Assembly: GCF_001984155.1 (NCBI RefSeq)
Contig: NZ_MTQO01000042.1
Span: forward strand, 1-64,000
DNA length: 64,000 nucleotides
Reading direction: 5' to 3'
Source of the DNA: Actinosynnema sp. ALI-1.44
Lineage (GTDB): Bacteria > Actinomycetota > Actinomycetes > Mycobacteriales > Pseudonocardiaceae
Of this stretch, positions 38,059 to 46,799 are shown one piece after another. The translations under genes were made by a program, and so were the position numbers. Below the pieces are notes generated by a model. That model did not search any database. It was not told the DNA's origin and saw nothing but the letters and a program-made list of their open reading frames with translations. Within the stretch, counting starts at the first letter, position 1. Each line of letters opens with the position of its first letter.

Positions 38059-38104
38059 CGTTCACCACACCATTCGATTCGCCGAACCCGGCCGGATCAC
38101 TCGC

Positions 38105-39079
38105 CTACTTGTCGTAGCGGTAGTAACTCGGTTTCTCGTTGCCCCGGATTTCCATGAAGACCTGTTCGTTGTACGGCCTGTCCGTCGCTTCCGGATTCAC
38201 CGTGACGAGGAAGAGCCGTTGTTTGCCGTCCACCGGGTACGGCGACGACACGTTCGGGTCGTTCGGGTCCTGGAGCGTCAGGCTGTCGGGGCCCAACGGG
38301 GTGATGCTGGAGTAACGGTCGATGCCGATCCACACCACACCGCCCGGCAGCTCGGTCGCGCTGACGATGCGCTGTCCCGGCTCCAAGGGACGACCACCGA
38401 CCATGGGCTGCTCGTTCTCGCGCAGCGCGTGCAGGCCCAGCGCGGAAATCATCTCCGGTGACCGGAACTGCAGGCTCTCCCTGTCGATTCCGCGCAACGG
38501 GTAGGACCCGGGAAATGGCCGCTGTGACTTCACGAAGTTCTTGTTCGGTTCCACGCCGAGGTTCGGTTTCTGCGGTGGTATGCCCTTTTTGGACGGTACC
38601 GCGCCGCCGCCGTCCCGCGCCACGGCTATCTTGTTCGACACCGCCTTGTTGAACGGTGTCTTCTGTCCGTCGGGCGCGTCCCCGTCGCTGCGCATCGTCA
38701 TCCCGACAGGCGGCTTGCCGTCCACATAGTGTTTCTTGGTGCTGTCCGCCGGGCCGTTCTCCGCCGCGGTCCTGAACCTGTGCGCCGCTATCTCGGCATC
38801 GTCGCGGGCGGCGCCGTAGATCCGCCCGTTCTCGTTGAGGCCGTCGCCGACGTAGCCGATCCGCTTGGCCTGGCTGTCGACGCCGTCGACGAAGATCTTC
38901 TGGCCGTCCTGGAAGTTCGTGAAGAACTCCCTGCCCACGTCGTCGTCACCGAAGCTCGCCTGGTACCGGTAGCCGAGGTCGCCCGACGTGCGCTTGAGCG
39001 AGGTCAGCCGGTCCTTCACGTAGTTGTAGCCCTCGCCTGTGCGCGACAGGCTCTCCGGGTCGACCCAGAACTGGTTCAT
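38105..39079 (-). CDS. Probable type VII substrate/partner with EspC-like N-terminus
   Basis: This 324-residue protein has an ATG at 39079 and GGAGGA just upstream. Residues 1-100 are helical ('LSRTGEGYNYVKDRL', 'DDDVGREFFTNFQDG') and resemble the small EspC/WXG-like family exported by ESX systems. The middle is a Pro/Lys-rich linker. Residues 190-324 form a strand-rich domain ('GGVVWIGIDRYSSI', 'QRLFLVTVNPEA') of unknown function. There is no signal peptide or membrane segment. It lies 12 bp after the YbaB-type gene and 46 bp before the giant gene, so it is probably co-expressed and may act as co-substrate or chaperone of the giant protein. Classification of the N-terminus is tentative. Confidence 0.5.
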   Translation of the reverse strand: MNQFWVDPESLSRTGEGYNYVKDRLTSLKRTSGDLGYRYQASFGDDDVGREFFTNFQDGQKIFVDGVDSQAKRIGYVGDGLNENGRIYGAARDDAEIAAHRFRTAAENGPADSTKKHYVDGKPPVGMTMRSDGDAPDGQKTPFNKAVSNKIAVARDGGGAVPSKKGIPPQKPNLGVEPNKNFVKSQRPFPGSYPLRGIDRESLQFRSPEMISALGLHALRENEQPMVGGRPLEPGQRIVSATELPGGVVWIGIDRYSSITPLGPDSLTLQDPNDPNVSSPYPVDGKQRLFLVTVNPEATDRPYNEQVFMEIRGNEKPSYYRYDK

Positions 39080-39091
39080 CTCGTCCTCCGC

Positions 39092-39502
39092 TCAGCCTCG
39101 GTTCAGGCGTTCCCGCAGCAGTGGTGGCAGCCTGGACTCGTCCGGCGCCAGGTCCTTGGCGCTGACCTTGCCCTCCAGCGCGGCTTTCAGGTCCAGGCCG
39201 GGCGGCATCATCGGTGTCATGATCTCGGCGAGCTGGTCGTTGAGCTTGGCCCGCGCGTCGGCGATCGTCTTCATCACCAGTGCGGACAACTCGTTCTTGG
39301 CCAACCGGCGGTACGCGGTGGACAGGAAGTTCAGCTCCGTCAACACGCCCTGCGGGCCGACCGTGACCGACAGCTCGCGGCGCGGGGACACCGCGGTCGC
39401 CGAAACCTCGCTGATCCGCTTCTGCATCTCCGCGAGGTTCGTCACCTGGCGCTCGTACTCGTCGCGCAACATCTCCACGTTGCGGCGATCCACTCCGGAC
39501 AT
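39092..39502 (-). CDS. YbaB/EbfC-family protein
   Basis: This 136-residue protein begins with a coiled-coil helix ('MLRDEYERQVTNLAEMQKRI'). The compact fold follows: 'LSVTVGPQGVLTELNF', 'YRRLAKNELSALVMKTIADA', and a helical C-terminal tail. This is the YbaB/EbfC pattern, small dimeric nucleoid-associated proteins. Relatives are frequently encoded next to WXG100 and ESX genes in actinomycetes, where their role is unclear. The ATG at 39502 is chosen because AGGAGGT lies 3 nt upstream. An in-frame extension to 39610 would overlap the hairpin at 39580-39604 and has no ribosome site. It is the first gene after that hairpin and probably starts the effector cassette. Confidence 0.75.
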   Translation of the reverse strand: MSGVDRRNVEMLRDEYERQVTNLAEMQKRISEVSATAVSPRRELSVTVGPQGVLTELNFLSTAYRRLAKNELSALVMKTIADARAKLNDQLAEIMTPMMPPGLDLKAALEGKVSAKDLAPDESRLPPLLRERLNRG

Positions 39503-39579
39503 GCGACCTCCTGACAGTGTTCCGATCAAGTCAACGCCAAACCGGCGCCATCTCGCTGGGCGAGGGCGCAACGGGAGTT

Positions 39580-39604
39580 GTCCGGGCAGCGCAACTGCCC
39601 GGAC
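39580..39604 (-). terminator. Strong hairpin between secretion machinery and effector cassette
   Basis: A perfect 10-bp stem (GTCCGGGCAG / CTGCCCGGAC) with a 5-nt loop lies 8 bp beyond the stop of the AAA+ gene (39612) and upstream of the YbaB-type start (39502). There is no T-run. It could be a partial terminator or an mRNA processing/stability element that sets lower or separate expression of the YbaB-substrate-giant-immunity group. The remaining 39505-39579 contains no recognised element. Confidence 0.45.
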
Positions 39605-39611
39605 CGTCATC

Positions 39612-42600
39612 TCAGCCGACCGAGGCGAACCCTTCGACGGCCGGAACGAGCCCGGCCAGCCCGGTGACGTCGGCGACGGCTAGCGTGCGCGACGCGGCCA
39701 GCCTGGCCAGGTGCCGGGCGAACTGGTGGACGCCGTGCACCGTGCACTCGCCGGACTGCTCGATGTGGCCACGGATCGCGCCGCGCACGTCGTCGGGCAC
39801 CTCGTGGCCGCGGTCGCGCAGGTACCGGACAGCGATCGTGGCAAGGTCGAGTGAGGTGTACGCCTCGATCTCCCACCATTGCCCGAAGCTGTCGCGTACC
39901 TGCGGCACCCTCCCGAACAAGCGCTCCACACCCGCGCGGGTTCCGGTCAGCACCACCACCGGGTCCGCTGTGTGCTCGCGCAGTGCGGCCAGCAGCGCCT
40001 CTGCCTCCTCCTGCTGCGGCTCTCCCATGGCGTCGACGTCCACGACGATGACTCCGCCTCGCGCGTCCTGAAATGCCTTGCGAGTCAACGTCTCTGCCTG
40101 CCCGGGCCATTCGGGCCGCAGGTCCTCGGTGAGTGAGGTGTACGCCACCTGACCGATGCCGACCAGCCCCAGCTCGGACAGTCCCTGTGCGTAGAACCGG
40201 GCCAACTCGCGTCTGCCGCTGCCTTTCGGGCCGGTCAGCACCGCGTTGCCGTACTGCCCCAGCGCCCAGCGCTGGTTGCGGCGCTCGCACAACGACACGA
40301 GCGCCGCGATCGCCGACTGGCGAGGCCGGTCCATCCCGATCAGTCCGGACAACCGCCGTCCCGCCAGGCTGTCCCGCACGGCCGAGGTGGGATCGTCCGA
40401 GGGGTCGGACGAAGCCGTCTGCTCGACTGGCATCTGTTCCAGCATCGCGATCTGCGGCGCCAGGTCCTCAGCGGTCAACCTGCTGAAGTCCGCGCCTCGC
40501 GTAGGCGGGGCCACTGCGAGCCTCGACGCCTGGGTCGAGATCATCGCCTCGAACAACTTCCGCGCCACGCGGCCGTTTCCGAACGTCTCACCCTTGGGCA
40601 CGCGGGTGAAGTACTCGACGAGCGCGTCCACCGCGTCGTCGGTCAGCTCGTAGTAGTGCTTGCCGCAGAGGTTGCTGGTGATCGTCACCAACTCGTCCAC
40701 GCTGTAGTTCGGGAACTCGATCGTGCGGGTGAACCGGGAGGCCAGACCGGGGTTGGACTGGAGGAACTTCTCCATCAATTCCGAATAACCCGCGACGATG
40801 ACCACCAGCTCGTCGCGGTGGTCCTCCATCATCTTCATCAGTGCGTCGACGGCTTCCTGACCGAAGTCCGGACCGACACCACCGGTCGCCGCGGTCAGGG
40901 TGTACGCCTCGTCGATGAACAGCACCCCACCGAGCGCCTTGGTGACCAGCTCGGTCGTCTTGATCGCGGTCGAGCCGATGTACTGGCCGACGAGGTCCGC
41001 ACGGGCGGCCTCGATCATGTGCCCGCTCTTGAGGATGCCCAGTTCACCGAGCACCGCGCCGTAGAGCCGGGCGACCGTGGTCTTACCGGTACCAGGAGGA
41101 CCTGCGAACACCAGGTGCCTGCTCATCGGCGGCATCGGCAAACCCATCGCCTGCCGCATCTGCGACGTCCTGATCAGGTTGATCAGGCTACGCACTTCCT
41201 GTTTCACACCATCGAGCCCGATCAACGAGTCCAGCTCGGCCAACGGACCGTCCAGCACGGCACCACCAGCCTCACGCAAACTCGTTTCCACAGGTACCGG
41301 TTCGTCCCGAATGGACGGTGATACCGTAGTGGCGCCGTCGGTGACCAGGTTCTCGACCACCGCCCGGTCCTCGACGGACGGACGCCGGACCGCCTCGCCA
41401 CCGCTGTTCTTCACCACGCACTGGCTCAGCCGCACCGGTTGCGTGGTCTCCAGGTGCACACCGTTCTCGGCGCTGTCCAGCACCTCGCACTCCACCAGCT
41501 CCGCCTTGCCGCCGTCGGCGATGCGGATGCCGTGCCTGCCCGCGCCGCGAACCCGGCAACGGGTACCGACGAGCCTGCCGCCATTGGCGACACTGATGCC
41601 GTCGACTGTCGCGTCGACGATCTCGCTGTCCCGCAACGAAACCTCACCGGCGCCGACGTCCAGACCGCCGCCCCGCAGGAGCGCCGAGGTCAGCTCGGCG
41701 AACCCTGTGCCGGTGAGCACGACGGCCGCGTCGGCGCCCGCGGCGATCCGCACGTCGGTGAGTGTCGCGCGGGCCGATCCGGCCAGTTCCAGCGCGGCCG
41801 CCGGGCCTGTTTCGATGGAGGTGTCGTCGAACGCGACCGAGCCGTCATGGACCAGCACGCCCGCACCCGTCGTCGCGGATGCCCGGAAACGGGCGAAGCG
41901 AGCGGTCGACGTGGTGGCCACGGTCCCGATCGCCTCGGTGGAGCCACGCACCGCGGTGTTCTCGAAGTACGGCGAGGCTTCGGCGTCCACGACGAACCCG
42001 AGCGGTGAATCCTCGATCGTGCACTCGATCAACCGAGGCGACGCCTGACCCGTCACCTGCACGCCGCAACGACCGGCCGAGGTGAAGGTGCAGCCGCGCA
42101 GCGACGGCTTCGTGGTCCCCGCGATGTGCGCGGACTGCGCGGCGGCACCGGCGAAAGTGGACTCGGTGATCGTGATCGAACCGGTGCTGGTCAGGTAGAG
42201 GTCGACGTTCGCGCCGTCCCGCACGGTCAGATCGTTGATCGTGAGCCTGCCCTGCTGCTCGGCGACGATCGCGGGCTTGGCCGACTCCGTGATCGTGCCC
42301 TGTTCGACCACGCACAGACCGCGGCCGTTGACACAGATACCGTTGCCACCCGGCCGCCGTACCTCGACCCGCCGCAGCGTCAGGAAACCGTCCTCACCGA
42401 CCACCGCGGCGGAGGAGGCCACGTCGGTCACGACCGTGTCCTCAACAGTGCTCGGGGCGGCGGACGTGATCACGATGCCCGCGCCGCCCGCGTTGCTCAC
42501 CTCGCAACCACGAGCGGCCAGCGAACCAGTCCCCCGGGTCAGCAGCGCCGCCCACGACGACCCGGTGACCCGGCAGCCGTCCAGCGCGACCTCCCCACGC

Positions 42601-42887
42601 CGGACGTCGATCGCGGCGACCTCGCCGTCCCCGCAGGACAGCCACAGGTCGCGCAGTTGCACGCCTTCCGAGTCGACGATCAGCACGCTGTCCGTGGCCG
42701 CGTGCACCTCGACCGTGCCCGCGCCCTCGTCGGCGGTGATGCTGACCGTCCGGGAGACGACCAGGTTCTCCTCATACCGACCGGGCCGGACGCTGATCGT
42801 CGCGCCGTCGCGGGCCGCCGCGAGCGCGGCACCGATCGTGGGGTACGCCCCCGCCCGGTCGCCGCCCACTACCAGCAGATTCATCAC
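39612..42887 (-). CDS. EccA-like double AAA+ ATPase with N-terminal right-handed beta-helix
   Basis: This protein has 1091 residues if started at GTG 42887; ATG 42884 is equally possible because the start overlaps the previous stop. Residues 1-540 are short regular strands with Gly, Asn and Asp turns ('VTGSSWAALLTRGTGSL', 'GVQVTGQASP'), the pattern of a right-handed parallel beta-helix. Residues 550-800 form a CbxX/EccA-type AAA+ domain with Walker A GPPGTGKT (596-603), Walker B 'LFIDEAY' and a sensor/arginine region 'LASRFTRTIEFP'. Residues 840-1091 are a second, degenerate AAA+ domain (GPKGSGRRE, 'VIVVDVD' without the catalytic Glu). EccA ATPases act in the cytosol on ESX substrates. Mycobacterial EccA has a TPR N-terminus, here replaced by a beta-helix. 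Confidence 0.8.
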   Translation of the reverse strand: MMNLLVVGGDRAGAYPTIGAALAAARDGATISVRPGRYEENLVVSRTVSITADEGAGTVEVHAATDSVLIVDSEGVQLRDLWLSCGDGEVAAIDVRRGEVALDGCRVTGSSWAALLTRGTGSLAARGCEVSNAGGAGIVITSAAPSTVEDTVVTDVASSAAVVGEDGFLTLRRVEVRRPGGNGICVNGRGLCVVEQGTITESAKPAIVAEQQGRLTINDLTVRDGANVDLYLTSTGSITITESTFAGAAAQSAHIAGTTKPSLRGCTFTSAGRCGVQVTGQASPRLIECTIEDSPLGFVVDAEASPYFENTAVRGSTEAIGTVATTSTARFARFRASATTGAGVLVHDGSVAFDDTSIETGPAAALELAGSARATLTDVRIAAGADAAVVLTGTGFAELTSALLRGGGLDVGAGEVSLRDSEIVDATVDGISVANGGRLVGTRCRVRGAGRHGIRIADGGKAELVECEVLDSAENGVHLETTQPVRLSQCVVKNSGGEAVRRPSVEDRAVVENLVTDGATTVSPSIRDEPVPVETSLREAGGAVLDGPLAELDSLIGLDGVKQEVRSLINLIRTSQMRQAMGLPMPPMSRHLVFAGPPGTGKTTVARLYGAVLGELGILKSGHMIEAARADLVGQYIGSTAIKTTELVTKALGGVLFIDEAYTLTAATGGVGPDFGQEAVDALMKMMEDHRDELVVIVAGYSELMEKFLQSNPGLASRFTRTIEFPNYSVDELVTITSNLCGKHYYELTDDAVDALVEYFTRVPKGETFGNGRVARKLFEAMISTQASRLAVAPPTRGADFSRLTAEDLAPQIAMLEQMPVEQTASSDPSDDPTSAVRDSLAGRRLSGLIGMDRPRQSAIAALVSLCERRNQRWALGQYGNAVLTGPKGSGRRELARFYAQGLSELGLVGIGQVAYTSLTEDLRPEWPGQAETLTRKAFQDARGGVIVVDVDAMGEPQQEEAEALLAALREHTADPVVVLTGTRAGVERLFGRVPQVRDSFGQWWEIEAYTSLDLATIAVRYLRDRGHEVPDDVRGAIRGHIEQSGECTVHGVHQFARHLARLAASRTLAVADVTGLAGLVPAVEGFASVG

Positions 42888-45439
42888 CCGTCACCCTCTC
42901 CGACCAGTCCCGGCATGGCGCCGAAGCGGGACGCGGCCGACTCGCCGACAGCGCCCTTGAGCGGTGCGCTCGCCCAACGTTCGACGCACTGCCGCAACGA
43001 GGTCAGCCCCAGTTCGTCCAGCGATGCCCGCGTGTCGACGCGGCCGTTCTCGTCGATCTCGGACGCGGCGAGCTCACGCAGCAGGATCCGCCCGCGTGTG
43101 CCGTCCGCCTGCGGCCCGGCCAACTCCAGGATTTTGAAGCTGGTGCCGGGCACGAACACCACGCGGTTGTCGACCTGGTCGGCGCCGCCGGGTTCCAGCA
43201 ACCTGGTCCGGCGGGCGGTCATCGACCACACCAGTACGTCGGTGTCGCCCTGTTGGTCCGGACCCGGTTCGGTGAGCGCGTGGATGAAGCTCCAGTCGGT
43301 CACCAGGTTGCGCTGGCGGTAGAGCTGCCACTGCGCCTCGGCCGGTGACGCGGTGAAGATCGTCGCGCCGCGGTGCGACGGCAGCCTCGTCAACCCCGAC
43401 ACCACGCAGCGGGCGAACGGCACGTGCGGCCCGTTGGCAGCCGTGCGCAAAGCCTGGTCGATCGACTCGCCACGGGCCGAGAGGTAGAGCTGCACGGCCA
43501 CCGTGTCGGCCAGCACGTCGGCGGACGAGCGGGCGTCGCCCTGGAACCCCGGGTGCTCGGAGAGGATCCGGGACACCGAGTGCGCCATCGTGTCGAAGTC
43601 GCGGCTCAACGTCTTGCGCAACCACGCACGCTCCTGCGTGAGGTCGTGGCTCGCCAGCGCGGAGGCCGCCCGCTCGGGCGTCGGCTGGCGTCGCACGGGT
43701 TGCTTGCGCTGTGCCGCAGGGGCTTCGTTCTTCGGTGGTGCCGCAGGCGGTTGCGGCGCGACGGGTTCGGCGGTGGTCGCTTCGCCGACCGGTGCGGGAG
43801 GTGCCGGTTCGTCGAAGCTCGCCCCGACCGAGCTCTCCAACCGGATCGCCATCGCCGACGCCGGTCCGGTCACCGCGGGCGGTTCCGGCACCGCAGCGGC
43901 CTTGTCAGCGGCGGCCTTGTCGGCAGGGGGTGGGGACGGGGCCACTGTCGTCATCGCGACCGTGCGCTCGGCCGGGCCCTCGTCCAGTGCCACCTCGGGA
44001 ACCTGGCTCTCCACTGCGGTGCTGACAGTCACCGACCTTTCGGCCAACGGGCTCTCTGCCGACGAGTCCGCGAGGACGGCCGCCAGGCGGACGGTCTCGG
44101 TCGACGACCACACCGGCTGGTCCGACGTCGGTTCCAGCTCACCCCGCGCGGGACCGATGACGCGGACCACGCCCCGGCCCAGGTCCGAAGCGGGCACGAG
44201 TCGGCACCGGACGCGGGTCGCGGGATCCAACCGGGCCAGGACGTCCTGCGCCAACAGCCGCATCCGCTCGGACATCGCGCTGTCGGTGGCGTCGAAGGCG
44301 AGCAGCGCGACCTCGTTCTGCCATGGTTCGGCACGCACCGCGTCCGCGTTCTGCGGGTCCTGCCGTGGCCGCATCCACAGTCCCGACTGGACGACCTCGA
44401 GAACCGCGTCCGGGGTGTACCAGTAGACCCCGGGGGTGACCTGCTCGACGCCTTCGACGGGAACGCGGTGGCTCAGCAACTTCGGCATGGAGCGGAACTC
44501 GGCGTCGGATTTGGGCGTGTACGCGAGCTCACGGGCAAACGGTTGCCACCCCAGTCCGCCGTCCTCGCACACGGTGTAGACGGCCGGGACCGCGGGCGAA
44601 CCGACCGGCATGCCCGGGTAGCAGACCACTCGCGCGCCCAGCAGGTCCGCGAGCGCCTGCCCGAGCGTGTCGCCGTCCGACACGCGGACAGGTCCATATT
44701 GGACGAAGCGCACCTTGTCGCGGACGCCCTCGTCAAGGCGCTGCCAGAACCGGGACACGTCGTCGAGCGACAGCGCGGGCAGGCCAGGGCAGCCGAGCAC
44801 GATGGTGAGCGAGTCCGGCTGGCACGGCATCCCGCGCACCAACTGCGACCAGTGCCCGCTCAGGTCCGCGTCACTGGCCGCCGGGTGGATCCACACCCCA
44901 CCGGGAATCGGGTCGGCCATGCCCGCCGAACTGGTCGCCCACGCGTCGACCGCGCCGGAATCCCACGACGGGCGGGGGAACCGCTTCGCGTCCCACTCCG
45001 GGGCGCGGCCCGGCCGGAACTTGACCCAGCCGCTGCCCTTGCCCGAGTGCACGAACAACGTCCCGCCGGTACCGCGGAATATCGCACCGTCCGGCGCGAC
45101 GACCGTGCGGCCGATCCGTTCCGACAGCCACTGGCCGGTCAGCGCGGTGGCTTCCCGCGACCGCCCGCCGATGATCAACCGGACCCCTCGCCGGTGTCTT
45201 GGCAGCAGTTGCGCGACCGAGTCCCACGCCGCGACCGGCATCCCGGCAGGCAGGTCGACGACGACCATCTCGTGTTCGGTGTCCGGTGCCACGGACATCG
45301 CCAACTGCTGCGCCTCGGCGGACATCCGGTCCTCCGGGCACACCACGAGCGCGTTGCCAACCGTGTGCTTGGCAAGCGAGAACCCCGCGTCGCCACGGCG
45401 ACGCCTGCGCAACGAGGCCAATGAGGACCGTGCCGACAT
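42884..45439 (-). CDS. Type VII locus protein with possible degenerate ADP-ribosyltransferase-like C-terminus
   Basis: This 851-residue soluble protein starts at ATG 45439, 4 bp after the eccB stop, with an AGGGA site inside the eccB end. Residues 1-430 are an alpha/beta region ('EHEMVVVDLPAGMP', 'GVRLIIGGRSRE') with no recognised family. Residues 480-610 are an Ala/Pro-rich linker. Residues 620-800 resemble an ADP-ribosyltransferase fold: 'LPSHRGATIF' (Arg near 690), a strand 'TDWSFIHAL' where STS is usual, and 'NRVVFVPGTSFKILEL' near 763-772. The latter matches the 'VLFPPGT.F.V' strand, but the preceding Glu-x-Glu is absent. It is therefore probably inactive if truly of that fold. Its conserved place between eccB and the AAA+ gene suggests a role in secretion rather than as an effector. 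Confidence 0.55.
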   Translation of the reverse strand: MSARSSLASLRRRRRGDAGFSLAKHTVGNALVVCPEDRMSAEAQQLAMSVAPDTEHEMVVVDLPAGMPVAAWDSVAQLLPRHRRGVRLIIGGRSREATALTGQWLSERIGRTVVAPDGAIFRGTGGTLFVHSGKGSGWVKFRPGRAPEWDAKRFPRPSWDSGAVDAWATSSAGMADPIPGGVWIHPAASDADLSGHWSQLVRGMPCQPDSLTIVLGCPGLPALSLDDVSRFWQRLDEGVRDKVRFVQYGPVRVSDGDTLGQALADLLGARVVCYPGMPVGSPAVPAVYTVCEDGGLGWQPFARELAYTPKSDAEFRSMPKLLSHRVPVEGVEQVTPGVYWYTPDAVLEVVQSGLWMRPRQDPQNADAVRAEPWQNEVALLAFDATDSAMSERMRLLAQDVLARLDPATRVRCRLVPASDLGRGVVRVIGPARGELEPTSDQPVWSSTETVRLAAVLADSSAESPLAERSVTVSTAVESQVPEVALDEGPAERTVAMTTVAPSPPPADKAAADKAAAVPEPPAVTGPASAMAIRLESSVGASFDEPAPPAPVGEATTAEPVAPQPPAAPPKNEAPAAQRKQPVRRQPTPERAASALASHDLTQERAWLRKTLSRDFDTMAHSVSRILSEHPGFQGDARSSADVLADTVAVQLYLSARGESIDQALRTAANGPHVPFARCVVSGLTRLPSHRGATIFTASPAEAQWQLYRQRNLVTDWSFIHALTEPGPDQQGDTDVLVWSMTARRTRLLEPGGADQVDNRVVFVPGTSFKILELAGPQADGTRGRILLRELAASEIDENGRVDTRASLDELGLTSLRQCVERWASAPLKGAVGESAASRFGAMPGLVGEGDG

Positions 45440-45443
45440 CAGT

Positions 45444-46790
45444 TCATCCCTTCTCGCTGGCGGCCGCCGCCGCCTTGCTGAGCACCGGACCACTCGGCAC
45501 CCCGGCGAGCATGTCGCCAGCCATCGGCCGAACCGGTGCCCCGGCCAGCCCCAGCGCCTTGATCGATTCGTCGTCCGGCATCAGGTACTTGCGGCCCTCG
45601 TCGGTGATCAGGTACCGGTCCGGCACCTTCCGGCCCGCCGGGACGGGCAGCGCCCCGACGATCACGCCTGCCCCGGGTCGCACCTGGACGCTGTTGCCCG
45701 CGAGCGCACCGCCCGCGGCGATCGCGATCTGGCTTTCCACCTGCGCGCCGACGGGAGTCTGCCGCAGGCACAGCGCGTTCTGGCCGTGGTCGAGCCACCG
45801 CGAGCGGCTCAGGTCGGGCAGCCGCTTGAGCAGCGACTGGTCGCTGGAACGCGGGGCCGAGGCGATGGCCGCGGTGTCGACGCGGACCGGCTGCGAGCCG
45901 GTGGACGCGGCCAGCAACGCGAACTCGGTCGCGCTCACCGGCGCGATGCCGTCCGCGCGCAGGACGAACCACTCCGTGTCGCCGTTGCCGGCCTGGTGCT
46001 CGAACAGCTGGCCGACCTTGCGTGGCTGACCGCCGACCGGGCTTCCAGGCGTGCCCGCCCGGTCGATCGCGGCCGGGGCCAGAGCCGGGCCGTCCACCAG
46101 CGCGTTCAGCCACGCCTGCGGGGCGGGCACGGGCCGCGCGGTGGCCATGCCGAGCGCGACGGTGACGATCGGATCGTCCACTTTGAACTTCATACCGCGC
46201 CAGACCACGTACTGGCTCCCGGCAGCGGACTTCACGAGCAGGTAGCGCTCGTCGGGCAGCGGCACGGACGGGACGACCGGGTCGAAGAGGACGTTCGGCG
46301 CGCGGTCGGCGGACACCGAGTCGTCCCACGAACCCGGCAGGCAGGTCAGCCAGCTCGACCCGCCGATGTCCTGTGCCGACGGCAACGCCTGCGGCGCGTT
46401 CGGGATCCCCAGCACACTGCCGCGTGGCGCGTCCTTCATCGACGCCTTCGACACCATCGCGACCTTGGAGTTGTTGCCCAGCAGCTTCGCCGACGCGTAG
46501 TTCAGCGTCGGGTGCAGCCTGCCGTCGACGTTGACCAGCATGATGCCGGTCTCCTTCTCCACGACGGTCGCACCCTTGGCCTGCCAGTCCCTGTTGCCAC
46601 CGGGCACGATCGCGCCGTAGGCGACGAAGCCGATGGCGATCAGCACCGCCAGCAGCACACCGACGATCATGCCCACGATCGCCCGCCGCGCGGGGATCTC
46701 GGGGCTGGCCGGGTCGGCGAGGACGAGCGCGGAGCTCATCCGGCCCATCATGAACTGGTAGGCGTTGAGGTGGTCACGCTGTGTCTGCAT
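45444..46790 (-). CDS. eccB: Type VII secretion protein EccB
   Basis: This 448-residue protein has the EccB layout: a short cytosolic N-terminus ('DHLNAYQFMMGRM'), one membrane helix at about residues 37-60 ('IVGMIVGVLLAVLIAIGF'), and a long extracytoplasmic part. The latter starts 'DWQAKGATVVEKETG' and carries the family's 'GARY..-like' LNYASAKLL stretch. EccB is part of the ESX core membrane complex with EccC, EccD and EccE. The ATG at 46790 lies 9 bp after the eccD stop. The length is close to that of mycobacterial EccB (about 480). The disulfide-forming Cys pair often seen in the family is represented by Cys in 'SSWLTCLPG' and 'QNALCLRQTP'. Confidence 0.9.
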   Translation of the reverse strand: MQTQRDHLNAYQFMMGRMSSALVLADPASPEIPARRAIVGMIVGVLLAVLIAIGFVAYGAIVPGGNRDWQAKGATVVEKETGIMLVNVDGRLHPTLNYASAKLLGNNSKVAMVSKASMKDAPRGSVLGIPNAPQALPSAQDIGGSSWLTCLPGSWDDSVSADRAPNVLFDPVVPSVPLPDERYLLVKSAAGSQYVVWRGMKFKVDDPIVTVALGMATARPVPAPQAWLNALVDGPALAPAAIDRAGTPGSPVGGQPRKVGQLFEHQAGNGDTEWFVLRADGIAPVSATEFALLAASTGSQPVRVDTAAIASAPRSSDQSLLKRLPDLSRSRWLDHGQNALCLRQTPVGAQVESQIAIAAGGALAGNSVQVRPGAGVIVGALPVPAGRKVPDRYLITDEGRKYLMPDDESIKALGLAGAPVRPMAGDMLAGVPSGPVLSKAAAAASEKG

Positions 46791-46799
46791 GGCCCGCCC

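Noticed and set aside
39503-39610. Longer start for the YbaB/EbfC-type gene at 39610
   Set aside because: The extra 36 residues are Pro/Arg-rich, unlike the family. They would be encoded over the hairpin at 39580-39604, and the ATG at 39502 has an AGGAGGT site.
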